Both the position numbers and the translations under genes were made by a program. Positions 8,786-16,812 of a stretch of DNA of 64,000 bases are shown piece by piece; positions within the stretch are counted from its first letter, which is position 1, and every line of letters begins with the position of its first letter. The notes beneath the pieces were generated by a model. The model saw only the letters and a list, made by a program, of their open reading frames with translations. It was not told where the DNA came from and searched no databases. Source of the DNA: Methylocaldum marinum (GTDB lineage: Bacteria > Pseudomonadota > Gammaproteobacteria > Methylococcales > Methylococcaceae); the NCBI RefSeq assembly GCF_003584645.1, contig NZ_AP017928.1, positions 522,981 to 586,980 of the forward strand, written 5' to 3'.

Positions 8786-8818
8786 GGCCCGTAAATACCC
8801 TCCGGGTATTTACGGGCC
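8786..8818. repeat. Perfect 15-bp hairpin, 3-base loop
   Basis: GGCCCGTAAATACCC at 8786-8800 is followed by TCC and its exact reverse complement at 8804-8818. It is too symmetric for chance and has no T-tract on either side, so it is not a classic terminator. Confidence 0.85.
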
Positions 8819-8821
8819 GCC

Positions 8822-8850
8822 GCCCAGGCCGGTACACGGCCGGCCTGGGC
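8822..8850. repeat. 11-bp GC-rich hairpin
   Basis: GCCCAGGCCGG at 8822-8832 pairs exactly with CCGGCCTGGGC at 8840-8850 around a 7-base loop. It starts only 3 bases after the previous hairpin. Confidence 0.8.
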
Positions 8851-8890
8851 TCACGCGGCTTGTCGCCGTGCCTGGGCATCCCTGCTCCGG

Positions 8891-8924
8891 ATTAACCCGG
8901 CCTATATTTATAGGCCGGGTTAAT
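8891..8924. repeat. Perfect 16-bp hairpin, 2-base loop
   Basis: ATTAACCCGGCCTATA at 8891-8906 is repeated as its exact reverse complement at 8909-8924 with only TT between, so it may cruciform or mark a mobile hairpin. It is the third hairpin in 140 bases. Confidence 0.85.
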
Positions 8925-8998
8925 AGGACACGCTTGGAAAAGCTCGTAGCCGGATTCATGCAGCTTCAAACCACCTTCTCGATATCAGGAGGTACCGG

Positions 8999-9246
8999 AT
9001 GCAGGTAAATCCATGGTGGCTGGCGGCACCCGCCACATTGTGTGCCGCCATCTTGGCAACTACGGTTAGCTGCGCGGAGAAGCGGGCGACGACGCGTCCG
9101 GAGCCGTCGGCAGTCCCTGTACCGACGCCGCGGGCGGCGGCTGATACGTGGAGAGAACTTTGATCGACGGGATGCCGACGCATCACTTGGCGGGGCGTAC
9201 CGAGACTGTCGACTACCAGATCTGAATCGCCGATGCGATACAGGCG
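8999..9246 (+). pseudogene. Decayed DUF2092-like lipoprotein gene, 5' part
   Basis: ATG 8999 has a strong AGGAGG Shine-Dalgarno. It encodes a signal-like start with a Cys (LATTVSCAEKR) and then Pro-rich sequence, ending at TGA 9161 after 54 residues. In the next frame the DNA continues LIDGMPTHHLAGRTETVDYQI, then an in-frame TGA, then IADAIQALPLRAVLTYKNAEG. That matches the C-terminal part of DUF2092-type periplasmic proteins, in which the position of the TGA is normally Trp (TGG to TGA). Most of the DUF2092 domain is missing between the two pieces. I therefore read this as a gene that suffered an internal deletion or frameshift plus a nonsense change. Selenocysteine is not suggested. Confidence 0.55.
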
Positions 9247-9741
9247 TTGCCGCTCCGGGCGGTGTTGACCTATAAGAATGCAGAAGGCCAGCCGCTGTCA
9301 CGCACGCAGCAACAGCAGAGTCGGCAACAATACGGACAGCAGGCCCAGCAGAGCCGGCAACAGCAGCAGCGGGTGCAGCAAAGCCGGCAGCAAGCCGCGG
9401 AATCCCATGAGGGAACTTACTACCGGCCGGGATATTACCCTCCACCGCCGCCATCGGGGTATTACTACCATGACGAAGACGACTGGGACGATGGCGAAGT
9501 CGCTACCGTCGCGGCGGCGCTGGGCGCCGTCGGAGGCTACGCGGCGGGCCGATCGTCAGAGCCGGCCGAATCGTCCGCGACGGTGGTGGAGACCGCACCT
9601 CAGCCCTCCGCAAGCCTGCCTTGCGGCGCCCCGACCACGGCCGTCTTCAAGGGAGCGACCTATTATCCGTGCGGCTCTGCCTGGTATACCCAGGCTTACG
9701 GCAGCGGTGGCGTCATTTATATGCCCGTGCCTTCGCCTTGA
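9247..9741 (+). CDS. Gln/Tyr-rich protein, possible remnant 3' part of the DUF2092-like gene
   Basis: An open frame of 164 codons from TTG 9247, in frame with the decayed upstream segment. After the DUF2092-like tail (RAVLTYKNAEGQ) it has a Gln/Arg/Ser-rich stretch (about residues 18-50), a Tyr/Pro stretch (PGYYPPPPPSGYYYHDEDD), a Gly/Ala helix (VAAALGAVGGYAAG) and a C-terminal domain with CGAP, TYYPCGSAWYTQAYGSGG. The last part resembles short Tyr-rich modules at the end of several secreted proteins. No start codon with a Shine-Dalgarno is visible, so it may not be translated unless the upstream stop is bypassed. Confidence 0.4.
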   Translation: MPLRAVLTYKNAEGQPLSRTQQQQSRQQYGQQAQQSRQQQQRVQQSRQQAAESHEGTYYRPGYYPPPPPSGYYYHDEDDWDDGEVATVAAALGAVGGYAAGRSSEPAESSATVVETAPQPSASLPCGAPTTAVFKGATYYPCGSAWYTQAYGSGGVIYMPVPSP

Positions 9742-10001
9742 TGAAAGACAGCCGATGCAGGAATGGTTCGTCCGGCGGCGATTGGAAAAATACCCCACCC
9801 GGCTTCGCGCAGCGGAGGTCGTCCCTTTTTTCGTCGTAAGCCATCCCATGAATTGGCCGTCGCTGCCATCGTCATCACGCTGCCGGTCCCCGGCGACAGG
9901 GGCGTTCCGATGACCGCCCGGCGCAGACCCGTCGGCTGACGGGATGATGTCTCTACCTGAAGAAAGAAATAGATCGGCTCGCGCGAGGCAGGAGACCAGC
10001 C

Positions 10002-10511
10002 ATGAAAATCCCGGAAGCGATAAAACGCGAGTTTCTCGCAATTCTTCCGCCGACACTGTTCTTTTTCGTGAGCTTCTGTCTGCTCATCATGACCCGGCAA
10101 TTGGTTTTGCGGGAGTTCCACATTCCGGCCGGCGGCTTCGCCAATGCCGTTATCGGAGCCTTGATCGTCGGCAAGGTCGTGCTGGTCGCGGACCATTTCC
10201 GGTTTGTCGACCGTTTTCCGGAAAAGCCTTTGATTTATAACATCGTGTGGAAAGCCGGAATCTATTTTCTCGCCACCCTGCTGGTTCGGTATCTGGAGCA
10301 TTTGGCGTCCTTTCTGTCGAAGTTCGGAAATTTCGCCTTGGCCCAGGAGCATCTCATGGAAGAGGTCGTTTGGCCTCATTTCTGGCTGGTTCAAATGTGG
10401 CTGCTGGTATTGTTGCTCGTGTACTGTGCCCTTAGAGAACTGGTCCGCGCCATCGGCGAGCGGGAGCTCTTCGCCCTGTTCTTCGGCCTGCGGAACGAGG
10501 CGAATCCGTAG
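10002..10511 (+). CDS. Conserved-looking four-helix membrane protein
   Basis: 169 residues starting at ATG 10002 with GGAGA 7 bases upstream. Hydrophobic segments lie at about 13-33 (ILPPTLFFFVSFCLLIM), 45-63 (FANAVIGALIVGKVVLVAD), 78-98 (YNIVWKAGIYFLATLLVRYLEH) and 125-147 (FWLVQMWLLVLLLVYCALREL). It ends with an amphipathic tail (IGERELFALFFGLRNE). The family is not recognised; the composition is normal coding. It is transcribed toward the MFS gene on the opposite strand. Confidence 0.65.
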   Translation: MKIPEAIKREFLAILPPTLFFFVSFCLLIMTRQLVLREFHIPAGGFANAVIGALIVGKVVLVADHFRFVDRFPEKPLIYNIVWKAGIYFLATLLVRYLEHLASFLSKFGNFALAQEHLMEEVVWPHFWLVQMWLLVLLLVYCALRELVRAIGERELFALFFGLRNEANP

Positions 10512-10583
10512 GTGGGTTAACCCCTCGGCTCCGCTCGGGACAGGCCCTTCGCCAGGCTCAGGACAGGCTCCGCGTAACCCACC
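10511..10583. repeat. Dispersed GGTGGGTTA/TAACCCACC palindromic element
   Basis: GGTGGGTTA at 10511-10519 pairs with TAACCCACC at 10575-10583; the interior contains CCCTTCGCCAGGCTCAGGAC-type sequence. The same arms and a related interior recur at 54867-54896 and 54975-55015, so this is a dispersed repeat family, here right at the stop codon of the preceding gene. Confidence 0.7.
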
Positions 10584-10651
10584 GATTCGAGGTCGCCCTG
10601 CGCATCCGCCCCCCGGATCGAGTTCGACCGGATGAGTGGGGCCGAGTGTTG

Positions 10652-12136
10652 CTATCCCGGCGACGCCCGGGTTCTCTTCACGCCCAGGACGAGCAGGCAG
10701 CTTGCGGTCATGAGCGCGCCGTCGAGGAGCAGCACGGCGCCCCAGCCGCCGGTGTGGTCGCGCAGCGAGCCCGAAACCACCGGCGACAGGAGCGCGCCGA
10801 TCTCGGCAATGAGATTCCATAACCCGAAGGCCATGCCGCGGTGCTCGGGCGGAGCGAGTTCCGCGGTCAGTGCGTGCGATACGGATTGTTGGGCGAAGAA
10901 GAACAGCCCGGAGACGAACAGCAGCAAAGATACGACGACCGGGTTTCGGATGCCGAGGATGATCAGCGCGGCGAAAGCCAGGATGGTCGCCGCCTCGGCC
11001 GCCGTCAGCCAGACCAGCACGCTCTTGCGGCTAGACCCGGCGCGCACTCTGCGATCGGAGAGAAAGCCGCCGAGCGGAAAGCCGATGAGTCCGGCAATGG
11101 CGTTGAAGGAGGCGGTGAGCGCCGCCGCCATGAAGCTGCTGCCGGAGTCCTTGATGATGTCCACTGCCCAGAACGAGTAGAGCCACAGGTGCCAGAGAAT
11201 CGGCATGGCCGACAGGTAGACGAGCAGCAGGTTGCGATCGAAGAGAACCGGTCCGACCGAGTCGCGCTTGGCCAGGAAAAGATAAACGAGAAACGCGACG
11301 GCGAAGGCGGCCAGGATCGATCCCGTTGTCCCCGGCGGGACGCTGAGGCGGGTCGCGGCCCAGTAGACGGCCATGATGGCGACAAAGAATACCGCGGAGT
11401 ATCCCGTGAGCCCGCGCAGGGCGGTACCCGCGTTTTCCCCGTCGCGCTTCGCGGACCGGAGTGCGCGTATCAGAAACAAGCCTACGAGCAGTGTCGGCAC
11501 GCTCATCAGCAGAAACGGCGCGCGCCACGCTTCCCGGCCGAGCCAGGGTTGCGCGGCGGCGATGACGGGCGGTGTCGCAAGCAGGGCGATGGTCAGCCCG
11601 AGGGTGAGGCCGCTGATGACGATACCCATGCCGAGGCCGATTTTTTCCGGCGGCGTGGTGTGCGCGATGATCGACCGGTCGTTGGAATAGAACGCGCCTT
11701 CCCCGAGGCCGGTGAGTACGCGCAGGGCGACGAACCAGAACAGTCCGCCGATGAATCCCGTGAGCAGGGTCGTCAGCGCGGCCCAAAAAATGCTGATCAG
11801 AATGACGACGCGATGGCCGTATTTGTCGCCGAAATATCCACCCGGAAACTGAGTGAGCATGTAGCCGGCGAAAAAAAGACTTCCGATCAGTCCGCCGAAC
11901 GCGTGCGGGTTCGTAACGTCGCCGAGAATCGACGATTGGCTGGTGATCATCCAGGTGACGACGGGTCCGGTCAGCGACCTGTCGATGTAGGAGACGACCC
12001 AGCCGAGGAAAAGCGCGGTCCAAATCGTGTGGTAGTGTTGCCACCGCCAGGATGTCGTCAACAGCCGACCGAGTTGCATCGGTTCGGTGAAGAAACTGCG
12101 TATGGCGACGATGCTCTTCAGGGTGATCCTGCCCAT
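10652..12136 (-). CDS. MFS transporter
   Basis: 494 residues with twelve predicted helices. The MFS signature between helices 2 and 3 reads GGYFGDKYGHR and the motif between helices 8 and 9 reads GGFLSDRRVR. The acidic-cationic pattern after helix 4 (RVLTGLGEGAFYSNDRSIIAHTTPPEKIG) resembles anion:cation symporter-type MFS proteins for organic anions. An N-terminal extension of about 35 residues precedes helix 1. Substrate cannot be assigned. It stands alone, convergent with the gene on the left. Confidence 0.85.
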   Translation of the reverse strand: MGRITLKSIVAIRSFFTEPMQLGRLLTTSWRWQHYHTIWTALFLGWVVSYIDRSLTGPVVTWMITSQSSILGDVTNPHAFGGLIGSLFFAGYMLTQFPGGYFGDKYGHRVVILISIFWAALTTLLTGFIGGLFWFVALRVLTGLGEGAFYSNDRSIIAHTTPPEKIGLGMGIVISGLTLGLTIALLATPPVIAAAQPWLGREAWRAPFLLMSVPTLLVGLFLIRALRSAKRDGENAGTALRGLTGYSAVFFVAIMAVYWAATRLSVPPGTTGSILAAFAVAFLVYLFLAKRDSVGPVLFDRNLLLVYLSAMPILWHLWLYSFWAVDIIKDSGSSFMAAALTASFNAIAGLIGFPLGGFLSDRRVRAGSSRKSVLVWLTAAEAATILAFAALIILGIRNPVVVSLLLFVSGLFFFAQQSVSHALTAELAPPEHRGMAFGLWNLIAEIGALLSPVVSGSLRDHTGGWGAVLLLDGALMTASCLLVLGVKRTRASPG

Positions 12137-12235
12137 TCCCGGTATCCGGCCAAAGGATGAAACGATTGGAGATTCAACCTAAAAACCGCAGTTGAATTTC
12201 CGAAATGACCGCAATGCCCCATCAGCCGCCGCATT

Positions 12236-12333
12236 CCCTCACCCAACCCCTCTCTCCCAGAGGGAGAGGGGCTAAACTCCCTTCTCCCGAACTTCAAAAC
12301 GCCCTCTCCCTTTGGGAGAGGGTCGGGTGAGGG
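12236..12333. repeat. Palindromic CCCTCACCC...GGGTGAGGG element
   Basis: The arms CCCTCACCCAACCCCTCTC (from 12236) and GAGAGGGTCGGGTGAGGG (ending 12333) are imperfect reverse complements; inside are two smaller CTCTCCC/GGGAGAG hairpins. The same core occurs inside the MITE-like elements near 31060 and 42620. It lies in the 390-base gene-free gap 12137-12527, in which nothing else is seen. Confidence 0.75.
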
Positions 12334-12527
12334 TCTTGGAGAAGGGCTGGGGATGGGGGCCTAGCGCTTTTCAGGTTGTAGCCAACTGCCGGATTTAGGT
12401 TCAATGGTCTTAATTGCCCATTTCGGCGAATCATGCCTTGCGGGCGAGGTGCGATCAAGCGTGACGAGCAGCGAGAAAACGGGAATGCCGAGGGGGCGAC
12501 TTGGGAGTGTTCGACACCTCAGAGCGG

Positions 12528-13034
12528 TTATGGCTGTTCCACGTTTTCGGTGCAACGCCTCCCGCGTAAGCGGCCGACCAGTTCATAGGCCAAGGTCTTG
12601 GCGCCACGGTTATAGGTATCGTAGGCGAAAGCCACCCGAGCGCTCAGAAGATCGCGGTAATGGAGCGAACCGTCGAGTTCGTTATAGTCCGAGTCCTGGC
12701 CGAACACTTTGCCATCGTATAGATACCGGCTGGCCGCGAGATCGAGCTTCCAGTTCCTGGCAAACTTGGTTGCCCAACCGAGATATGGATTGATTTCCAC
12801 CTGGGCTCGGTCATCGTGGTATTCATCGTCGAAACTGACCGGCGCCACCCAAAGGCCGGCATATAGGCCCAGTTCGTGCTCGTATTCCAGATTCCCCGGG
12901 CCGACGGGGTTGTTCATGCTCTTCGTATAGCCCCGATAAACATAATTCGTTGCAAAGCTCACGGATCCCTTGAAGTCGGCAAGCGCCGGCATACTGAACA
13001 AGGCGAGCAGTAGCCAGGGAGCCTCACGATTCAT
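12528..13034 (-). pseudogene. Truncated TorF-family putative porin
   Basis: ATG 13034 opens a signal peptide (LLLALFSMPALA) and then DFKGSVSFATNYVYRGYTKSMNNP, the typical start of the TorF putative porin family (outer-membrane beta-barrel). Beta-hairpin sequence continues (LGLYAGLWVAPVSF, INPYLGWATKF, WKLDLAASRYLYDG, RVAFAYDTYNRGAKTLAYELVGR) but breaks off after about 155 residues into unrelated RGRRCTENVEQP. The family normally runs on for 70-90 more residues with a C-terminal aromatic strand needed for membrane insertion, and no such sequence is found downstream. The gene is therefore truncated and probably dead. Confidence 0.7.
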
Positions 13035-13494
13035 GAAAAGTCCGACGCTTTCGGCAAGGGGATAAGGCTGCTGTCTATTCGTGGACGATCAGGCGAGAGC
13101 CGATTTCGGGACGCATGGCCTCGGCTCGCCATGAGCGGATTCGGCTGACCCACCGATCTTCTGTTGACGACGGACGGCAGGCGCTGATACGTCCGGGCTC
13201 GGATAGGGATGGCGCATGGCGGGAGGCTCGCACGGATGCTGAGCGGCGCGGGTTCCGGGGGAGCGGGCTTTGGCTTGTCATAGGAGACTCTTCCTGAGTC
13301 GGTTGGGCGATCAAGTCGCGTAAACGCCTATCCACTGGCTGTAATGAGGCAAGTGCCGATAGACTTCTTACGGACCCCCAAGAAAACATCGTAGCGAAAA
13401 GCAGCCTGCCTGGACAGCGCGTTGCGACGCTGGGGAAGGTGAAAGGCCGCAACCGGCCATCGCGTTGGATATCTTCGAATACACCGGATGATCG
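13035..13494. other. Gene-poor gap before the alcohol dehydrogenase
   Basis: 460 bases. A 68-codon minus-strand frame with an ATG at 13281 and a weak AGGA upstream (MTSQSPLPRN... to VHE) is Arg/Ser-rich and unrecognised; I do not call it. The right end (about 13411-13494) reads in frame into the alcohol dehydrogenase except for one TGA (13489-13491) and may be its damaged 5' end. Confidence 0.45.
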
Positions 13495-14565
13495 GTGGAC
13501 GTGCAGATTGAAATCCTCTACTGCGGAATCTGCCATTCGGATCTCCATACGGTCCGTAGCGAATGGCAGAACACAGCCTACCCGGTCGTGCCTGGGCATG
13601 AGATTGTCGGGCGGGTGACGACGGTCGGTGGCGAGGTGAAAGCCTTCAAAGCCGGCGACATGGCTGCCGTCGGGTGCATGGTCGATTCCTGCCGCACCTG
13701 TCCTGATTGTCGCGAGAATCTGGAGCAGTATTGCCAGAACGCGCTCACGTTTACTTATAACAGTCCCGACAAGCACACGGGAAAGATGACTTACGGCGGG
13801 TACTCCAATTTGATCGTGGTCGATGAGCATTTCGTACTGCACCTGCCCGAAAAGCTTGATCCCGCCGCGGCCGCGCCGCTCTTGTGCGCTGGCATCACCA
13901 CCTATTCGCCGCTACGGCATTGGCAGGTGGGCCAAGGCCAGAAGGTCGGAATCGTCGGACTCGGAGGCTTGGGCCACATGGGCGTGAAGTTTGCCCATGC
14001 GTTTAGAGCACATGTAGTGCTGTTCACGACTTCTCCGGATAAGGTCGAGGATGCCAAGCGGCTCGGCGCCGACGAGGTAGTGATTTCAAAAAATCCCGAC
14101 GAGATGCGCCAACATCTCAACAGCTTCGACTTTATCCTCGACACCGTGGCTGCGTCGCATAACCTGGACGCCTATATCGAGCTGCTCAAACGCGACGGCA
14201 CGTTGTGCCTGATCGGAGTTCCGGATGCGCCGCACCCATCGCGCGGGGGCGCCAAGCTAATCTTCAGGCGCAGAAAGATGACCGGCTCGCTCATCGGTGG
14301 TATCAAGGAGACGCAGGAAATGCTCGATTTCTGTGCCGATGACGGGATCGTCTCGGACATCGAACGCATTCCCATCCACGAAATCAATGTCGCATACCAC
14401 CGCATGCTGAAGAGCGATGTAAAGTACCGCTTCGTTATCGATCTGGCGTCGTTGAAGCAGGAAACGGCCACGGCCTTAACAGGGAGGAAGGTATTATGCC
14501 GGCAAAACAAAAGTGTGGATGTTCAGGATGAGCCTATCTGTTCATGCGATTGGCTTTCGTTCTGA
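13495..14565 (+). CDS. Zinc-dependent NAD(P) alcohol dehydrogenase, 5' end damaged
   Basis: Medium-chain (MDR) alcohol dehydrogenase of the YahK/CAD type. Catalytic-zinc motifs CGICHSDLH and GHEIVGRV, structural-zinc cysteines in CRTCPDCRENLEQYC and the Rossmann motif GLGGLGHMG are all intact, and the body ends normally at YRFVIDLASL. Two oddities. The frame begins at GTG 13495 (DVQIEILYCG), so about 25-30 N-terminal residues usual in the family are absent; upstream the same frame continues as ALDIFEYTG then TGA. At the 3' end about 35 extra residues (to DWLSF) follow the normal end, which fits loss of the original stop. It may be a recent pseudogene or a shortened enzyme. Confidence 0.7.
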   Translation: MDVQIEILYCGICHSDLHTVRSEWQNTAYPVVPGHEIVGRVTTVGGEVKAFKAGDMAAVGCMVDSCRTCPDCRENLEQYCQNALTFTYNSPDKHTGKMTYGGYSNLIVVDEHFVLHLPEKLDPAAAAPLLCAGITTYSPLRHWQVGQGQKVGIVGLGGLGHMGVKFAHAFRAHVVLFTTSPDKVEDAKRLGADEVVISKNPDEMRQHLNSFDFILDTVAASHNLDAYIELLKRDGTLCLIGVPDAPHPSRGGAKLIFRRRKMTGSLIGGIKETQEMLDFCADDGIVSDIERIPIHEINVAYHRMLKSDVKYRFVIDLASLKQETATALTGRKVLCRQNKSVDVQDEPICSCDWLSF

Positions 14566-14687
14566 CATTGATTCAAAAGCCAATAAGAAAGCTCTCAACC
14601 GCCTAAAAGAAACGGAGGTAGCACGCAGAATCGCCATGACGCCTTGAATAAACACGCCATATGTTTTTATAATGCCTGCTTCACCAC

Positions 14688-14763
14688 GCCGGTGTAGCTC
14701 AGTCGGTAGAGCAGCACATTCGTAATGTGCGGGTCGTAGGTTCAAATCCTATCACCGGCTCCA
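14688..14763 (+). tRNA. tRNA-Thr (anticodon CGT)
   Basis: 76 bases folding as a complete cloverleaf: acceptor GCCGGTG/CACCGGC, D arm with AGCTCAGTCGGTAGAGC, anticodon stem GCACA/TGTGC with loop TTCGTAA (anticodon CGT), T arm with GGTTCAAATCC, and encoded CCA at 14761-14763. It stands alone between damaged genes. tRNA 3' ends are common integration sites, and the decayed region starts close by, but no matching attachment repeat was found. Confidence 0.95.
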
Positions 14764-15012
14764 TAAATTCAAAGGGTTGCGGCGATGCAGGCCTTTTCAT
14801 TTCTGCTGCGGTTGCTTCGGGGTTACGCCGCGACACAAAACATGTTCCTAGAAACGTAAGCCCAACGTAAGGAATGGCCAGCTCGGGAACCGATAATCCC
14901 AAAATTCCTCAATATCGGTCGGCAAATCCGGCTGGACAGGCAGATCTGATCCTGGGCAGACGTTGAACAGCCGCGCGGCTGGTCAGAGCGTCAGGGCTCC
15001 CAAAATCGCGAT

Positions 15013-15947
15013 CTATGTTGCAACTGTCGCCAGTTTTACGATTGAAAATGCGTTTTTCCGATGAAGTCCGCCAGCGACTGCAAATCCAAACTCATTTCCA
15101 ATTTTCCAATTGGCGGTGATTTCGCGGTAATCGACCGCACCGCTCTTGACCAGGAGCAAGGTGAGTCTCGGAACTTCGAACACGGCGCCGAAGGCAAGCA
15201 AGAGAGACAGCACGAAATCGAGATAATGGGAAATATCGGTCATGACGGCGACTCCCTGCGGGGCGGCAGCGGCCATGAAGCCGAATATCACAGGAAAGAC
15301 CGCGAAATAGGCGAATGCGATGCCGACGTAGAACAAGATCGTGCCGGCCAGCAAGAGCGGGATGAACGATTGCGTCGCCATTTTTTGCGAAACCTTTTGG
15401 GACCTCCAAGTCACCAAAAGGAGCAAAAAATTGGCGACGAGTTATTGCCTTCGGCGCCCCGGCCGTCCCCGCTCGTCTGGTCCGGACCCAACAAGGGGTC
15501 CGGACACCGCTCGCAGATGACTCGACGCCCGGTCGCGATGCCTTGTGTGAGACCTCCGACCGCCGCTATCGCGTCGACCTTCGGTCTCACACCCGGCGCT
15601 CGGGCTTCCGGGGACTACTCGACTCGCTCGCTCACTCGCTCCATGTCTCGCAGCGCATGCGTCGTCTTTCATGACGATAAAGGCCGGGTGCGACGAAGGC
15701 CCAGGCTTGGTAGAGGATGAACGGCACGGTGAGGACCACCGCCAACGCCAAGGTCAGCTTGAAGGGAGTCAGAAACGGCGAGGCTACCTCGATGGCGATC
15801 ATTTGCGAGCCCGCCGGCAAATGCCGCATCAGCGGCTCGGCCAGACAGGAATAGATGGGATTGGCGAAATAAACCAACCCGAGAAAAAGCAGTAGCACGG
15901 CGAGAACGGATCTGCAATCGATCTCTCAGTCCGACCAAATGGCTCAT
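15013..15947 (-). pseudogene. tatC: Broken tatC (twin-arginine translocase subunit)
   Basis: TatC is the multi-span receptor of the Tat export system. Here it is in at least three pieces. ATG 15947 starts MSHLVGLRDRL, then a frameshift near 15913 leads into VLLLFLGLVYFANPIY...FVAPGLYRHERR. About 285 foreign bases follow (15375-15660), then PLLLAGTILFYVGIAFAYFAVFPV...LLVKSG resumes. After about 15100 the sequence (ITANWKIGNEFGFAVAGG) no longer resembles TatC and the last helices are missing. This copy cannot make a working TatC, so the cell must have another tat locus if the Tat-exported phospholipase nearby is functional. Confidence 0.85.
15375..15660. repeat. About 285-bp palindrome-rich insertion inside tatC
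   Basis: This block separates two parts of tatC that should be contiguous (LYRHERR and PLLLAGTILF). It contains two clear inverted repeats: GTCCGGACCC 15480-15489 with GGGTCCGGAC 15496-15505, and GTGTGAGACC 15545-15554 with GGTCTCACAC 15583-15592. No transposase frame fits inside. The outer ends are approximate. It may be a non-autonomous mobile element or a palindromic repeat. Confidence 0.55.
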
Positions 15948-16039
15948 CCAGCCCATTTCGCCAAGACACTCGGATTCCAATTCAGGCTTTCCGTTCCGCA
16001 TTCTTATCGTTACCGATTGTGGTGGCCTGCGTTTCCGGC

Positions 16040-16300
16040 TCAGCGCTCGCCCGCGTAATACGGGATGCCGGCGTCCCGTCCAGGAGAGCGGTACGCCTGC
16101 CGGCGTTCATGTTCGATGAAGCCTGATCTCTTCGAGTTCCAGTTCGCGATCAATGTCCGCCTTAACGACCCCATGACGGACTTTGTCTTCCGAACCCACT
16201 GCGCCGTTTCCCTGGCCACGCGAGGCAACCGCTCGGGCCCCAAGACCAGGAGGCCGACAGCGCCCACGAGCACCATTTCCCAAAAGCCGATCTCGAACAT
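16040..16300 (-). pseudogene. tatB: Frameshifted tatB
   Basis: ATG 16300 starts MFEIGFWEMVLVGAVGLLVLGPERLPRVARETAQWVRK, a normal TatB membrane helix, hinge and start of the amphipathic helix. Near 16170 the frame is lost: the expected continuation VKADIDRELELEEIRLHRT is found one frame over, while the original frame runs on as meaningless Arg-rich sequence to 16040. A single-base loss in the GGGGTCG stretch explains it. TatB with tatC forms the Tat receptor complex; both are broken here. ATG 16300 follows the tatA stop by 23 bases. Confidence 0.75.
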
Positions 16301-16323
16301 AACGACGGACGCTCGAAGAGAGC

Positions 16324-16542
16324 TTAAACCTTCGGGCTTGCGATATCGGACTGCGGGGTTTGCTCGAATTCCCCATCGCGTCCGCCAACGGGAGACTTTT
16401 CGTCCTCTGTTTCGTTCATGGACTTTCTGAAACTCCGAATCGCCCCGCCCAGATCGCCACCTATGGTCCGCAGCTTCTTGGTGCCGAAAACCAGAAGGAC
16501 GATCATAAAAACCAGCAACACTTGCCAAACGCCTATGCCCAT
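16324..16542 (-). CDS. tatA: Sec-independent translocase protein TatA
   Basis: 72 residues: a short N-terminal membrane helix (GVWQVLLVFMIVLLVFGTKKL), the hinge FGTKKLRTIGGDLGGAIRSFRKSM and an acidic tail, all as in TatA/E. This forms the pore-like oligomer of the Tat system in the inner membrane. It is intact although the downstream tatB and tatC are broken, so it could still supply TatA to another Tat complex or simply not have decayed yet. Start ATG 16542; the upstream region 16543-16812 shows no other gene. Confidence 0.88.
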   Translation of the reverse strand: MGIGVWQVLLVFMIVLLVFGTKKLRTIGGDLGGAIRSFRKSMNETEDEKSPVGGRDGEFEQTPQSDIASPKV

Positions 16543-16812
16543 GTGTACCTCTAAAAATCAAATTTTGAATGAAGTCCGTATACGTTACCAGGCACGTGTT
16601 ACGGAAGAACGACCAAACGGTGTTTACGGTTGGGTTGTTCGTATCCGGGGCGCATTGACGTGATCGGTCCCTGTCATCCCCAAGACATTCTTCGCGAATG
16701 CCCCGGGGGATGATGTGACTGTAACCGATGGAGCCGGGTATCCGTTCTTTCCCGATTTACGTCGCCCTGTGAGGACTGTCCGCAACTCCCTGTGTGGCTG
16801 CGCTGTATTGTT

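Larger units (their letters stand above)
8458..8998. other. Intergenic region with three consecutive hairpins
   Basis: About 540 bases with no supportable gene. The right half (8786-8924) is almost entirely made of three strong inverted repeats, listed separately. The left half carries the promoter side of the 83-residue gene; nothing else is recognised. A strong Shine-Dalgarno (AGGAGG at about 8987) lies at the right end in front of ATG 8999. Confidence 0.6.

Noticed and set aside
8786..8924. CRISPR array
   Set aside because: The three palindromes differ in sequence and spacing and there is no repeated unit with spacers or any cas gene.
9208..9230. In-frame TGA in the DUF2092-like gene as a selenocysteine codon
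   Set aside because: The family has Trp at this place, the gene is also frameshifted upstream, and no SECIS-like hairpin follows at the right distance.
10841..12160. Plus-strand open frame of 439 codons opposite the MFS gene
   Set aside because: Its product is extremely rich in Glu, Gln, Arg and Asp with no fold, typical of an antisense shadow of a membrane-protein gene.
13075..13842. 255-codon minus-strand frame across the alcohol dehydrogenase start
   Set aside because: Most of it is antisense to the dehydrogenase and it has no recognisable domain.
14688..14763. tRNA-Thr 3' end as the integration site of the ICE remnant
   Set aside because: I looked for a repeat of the tRNA 3' end downstream to about 31 kb and saw none, so there is no direct evidence.
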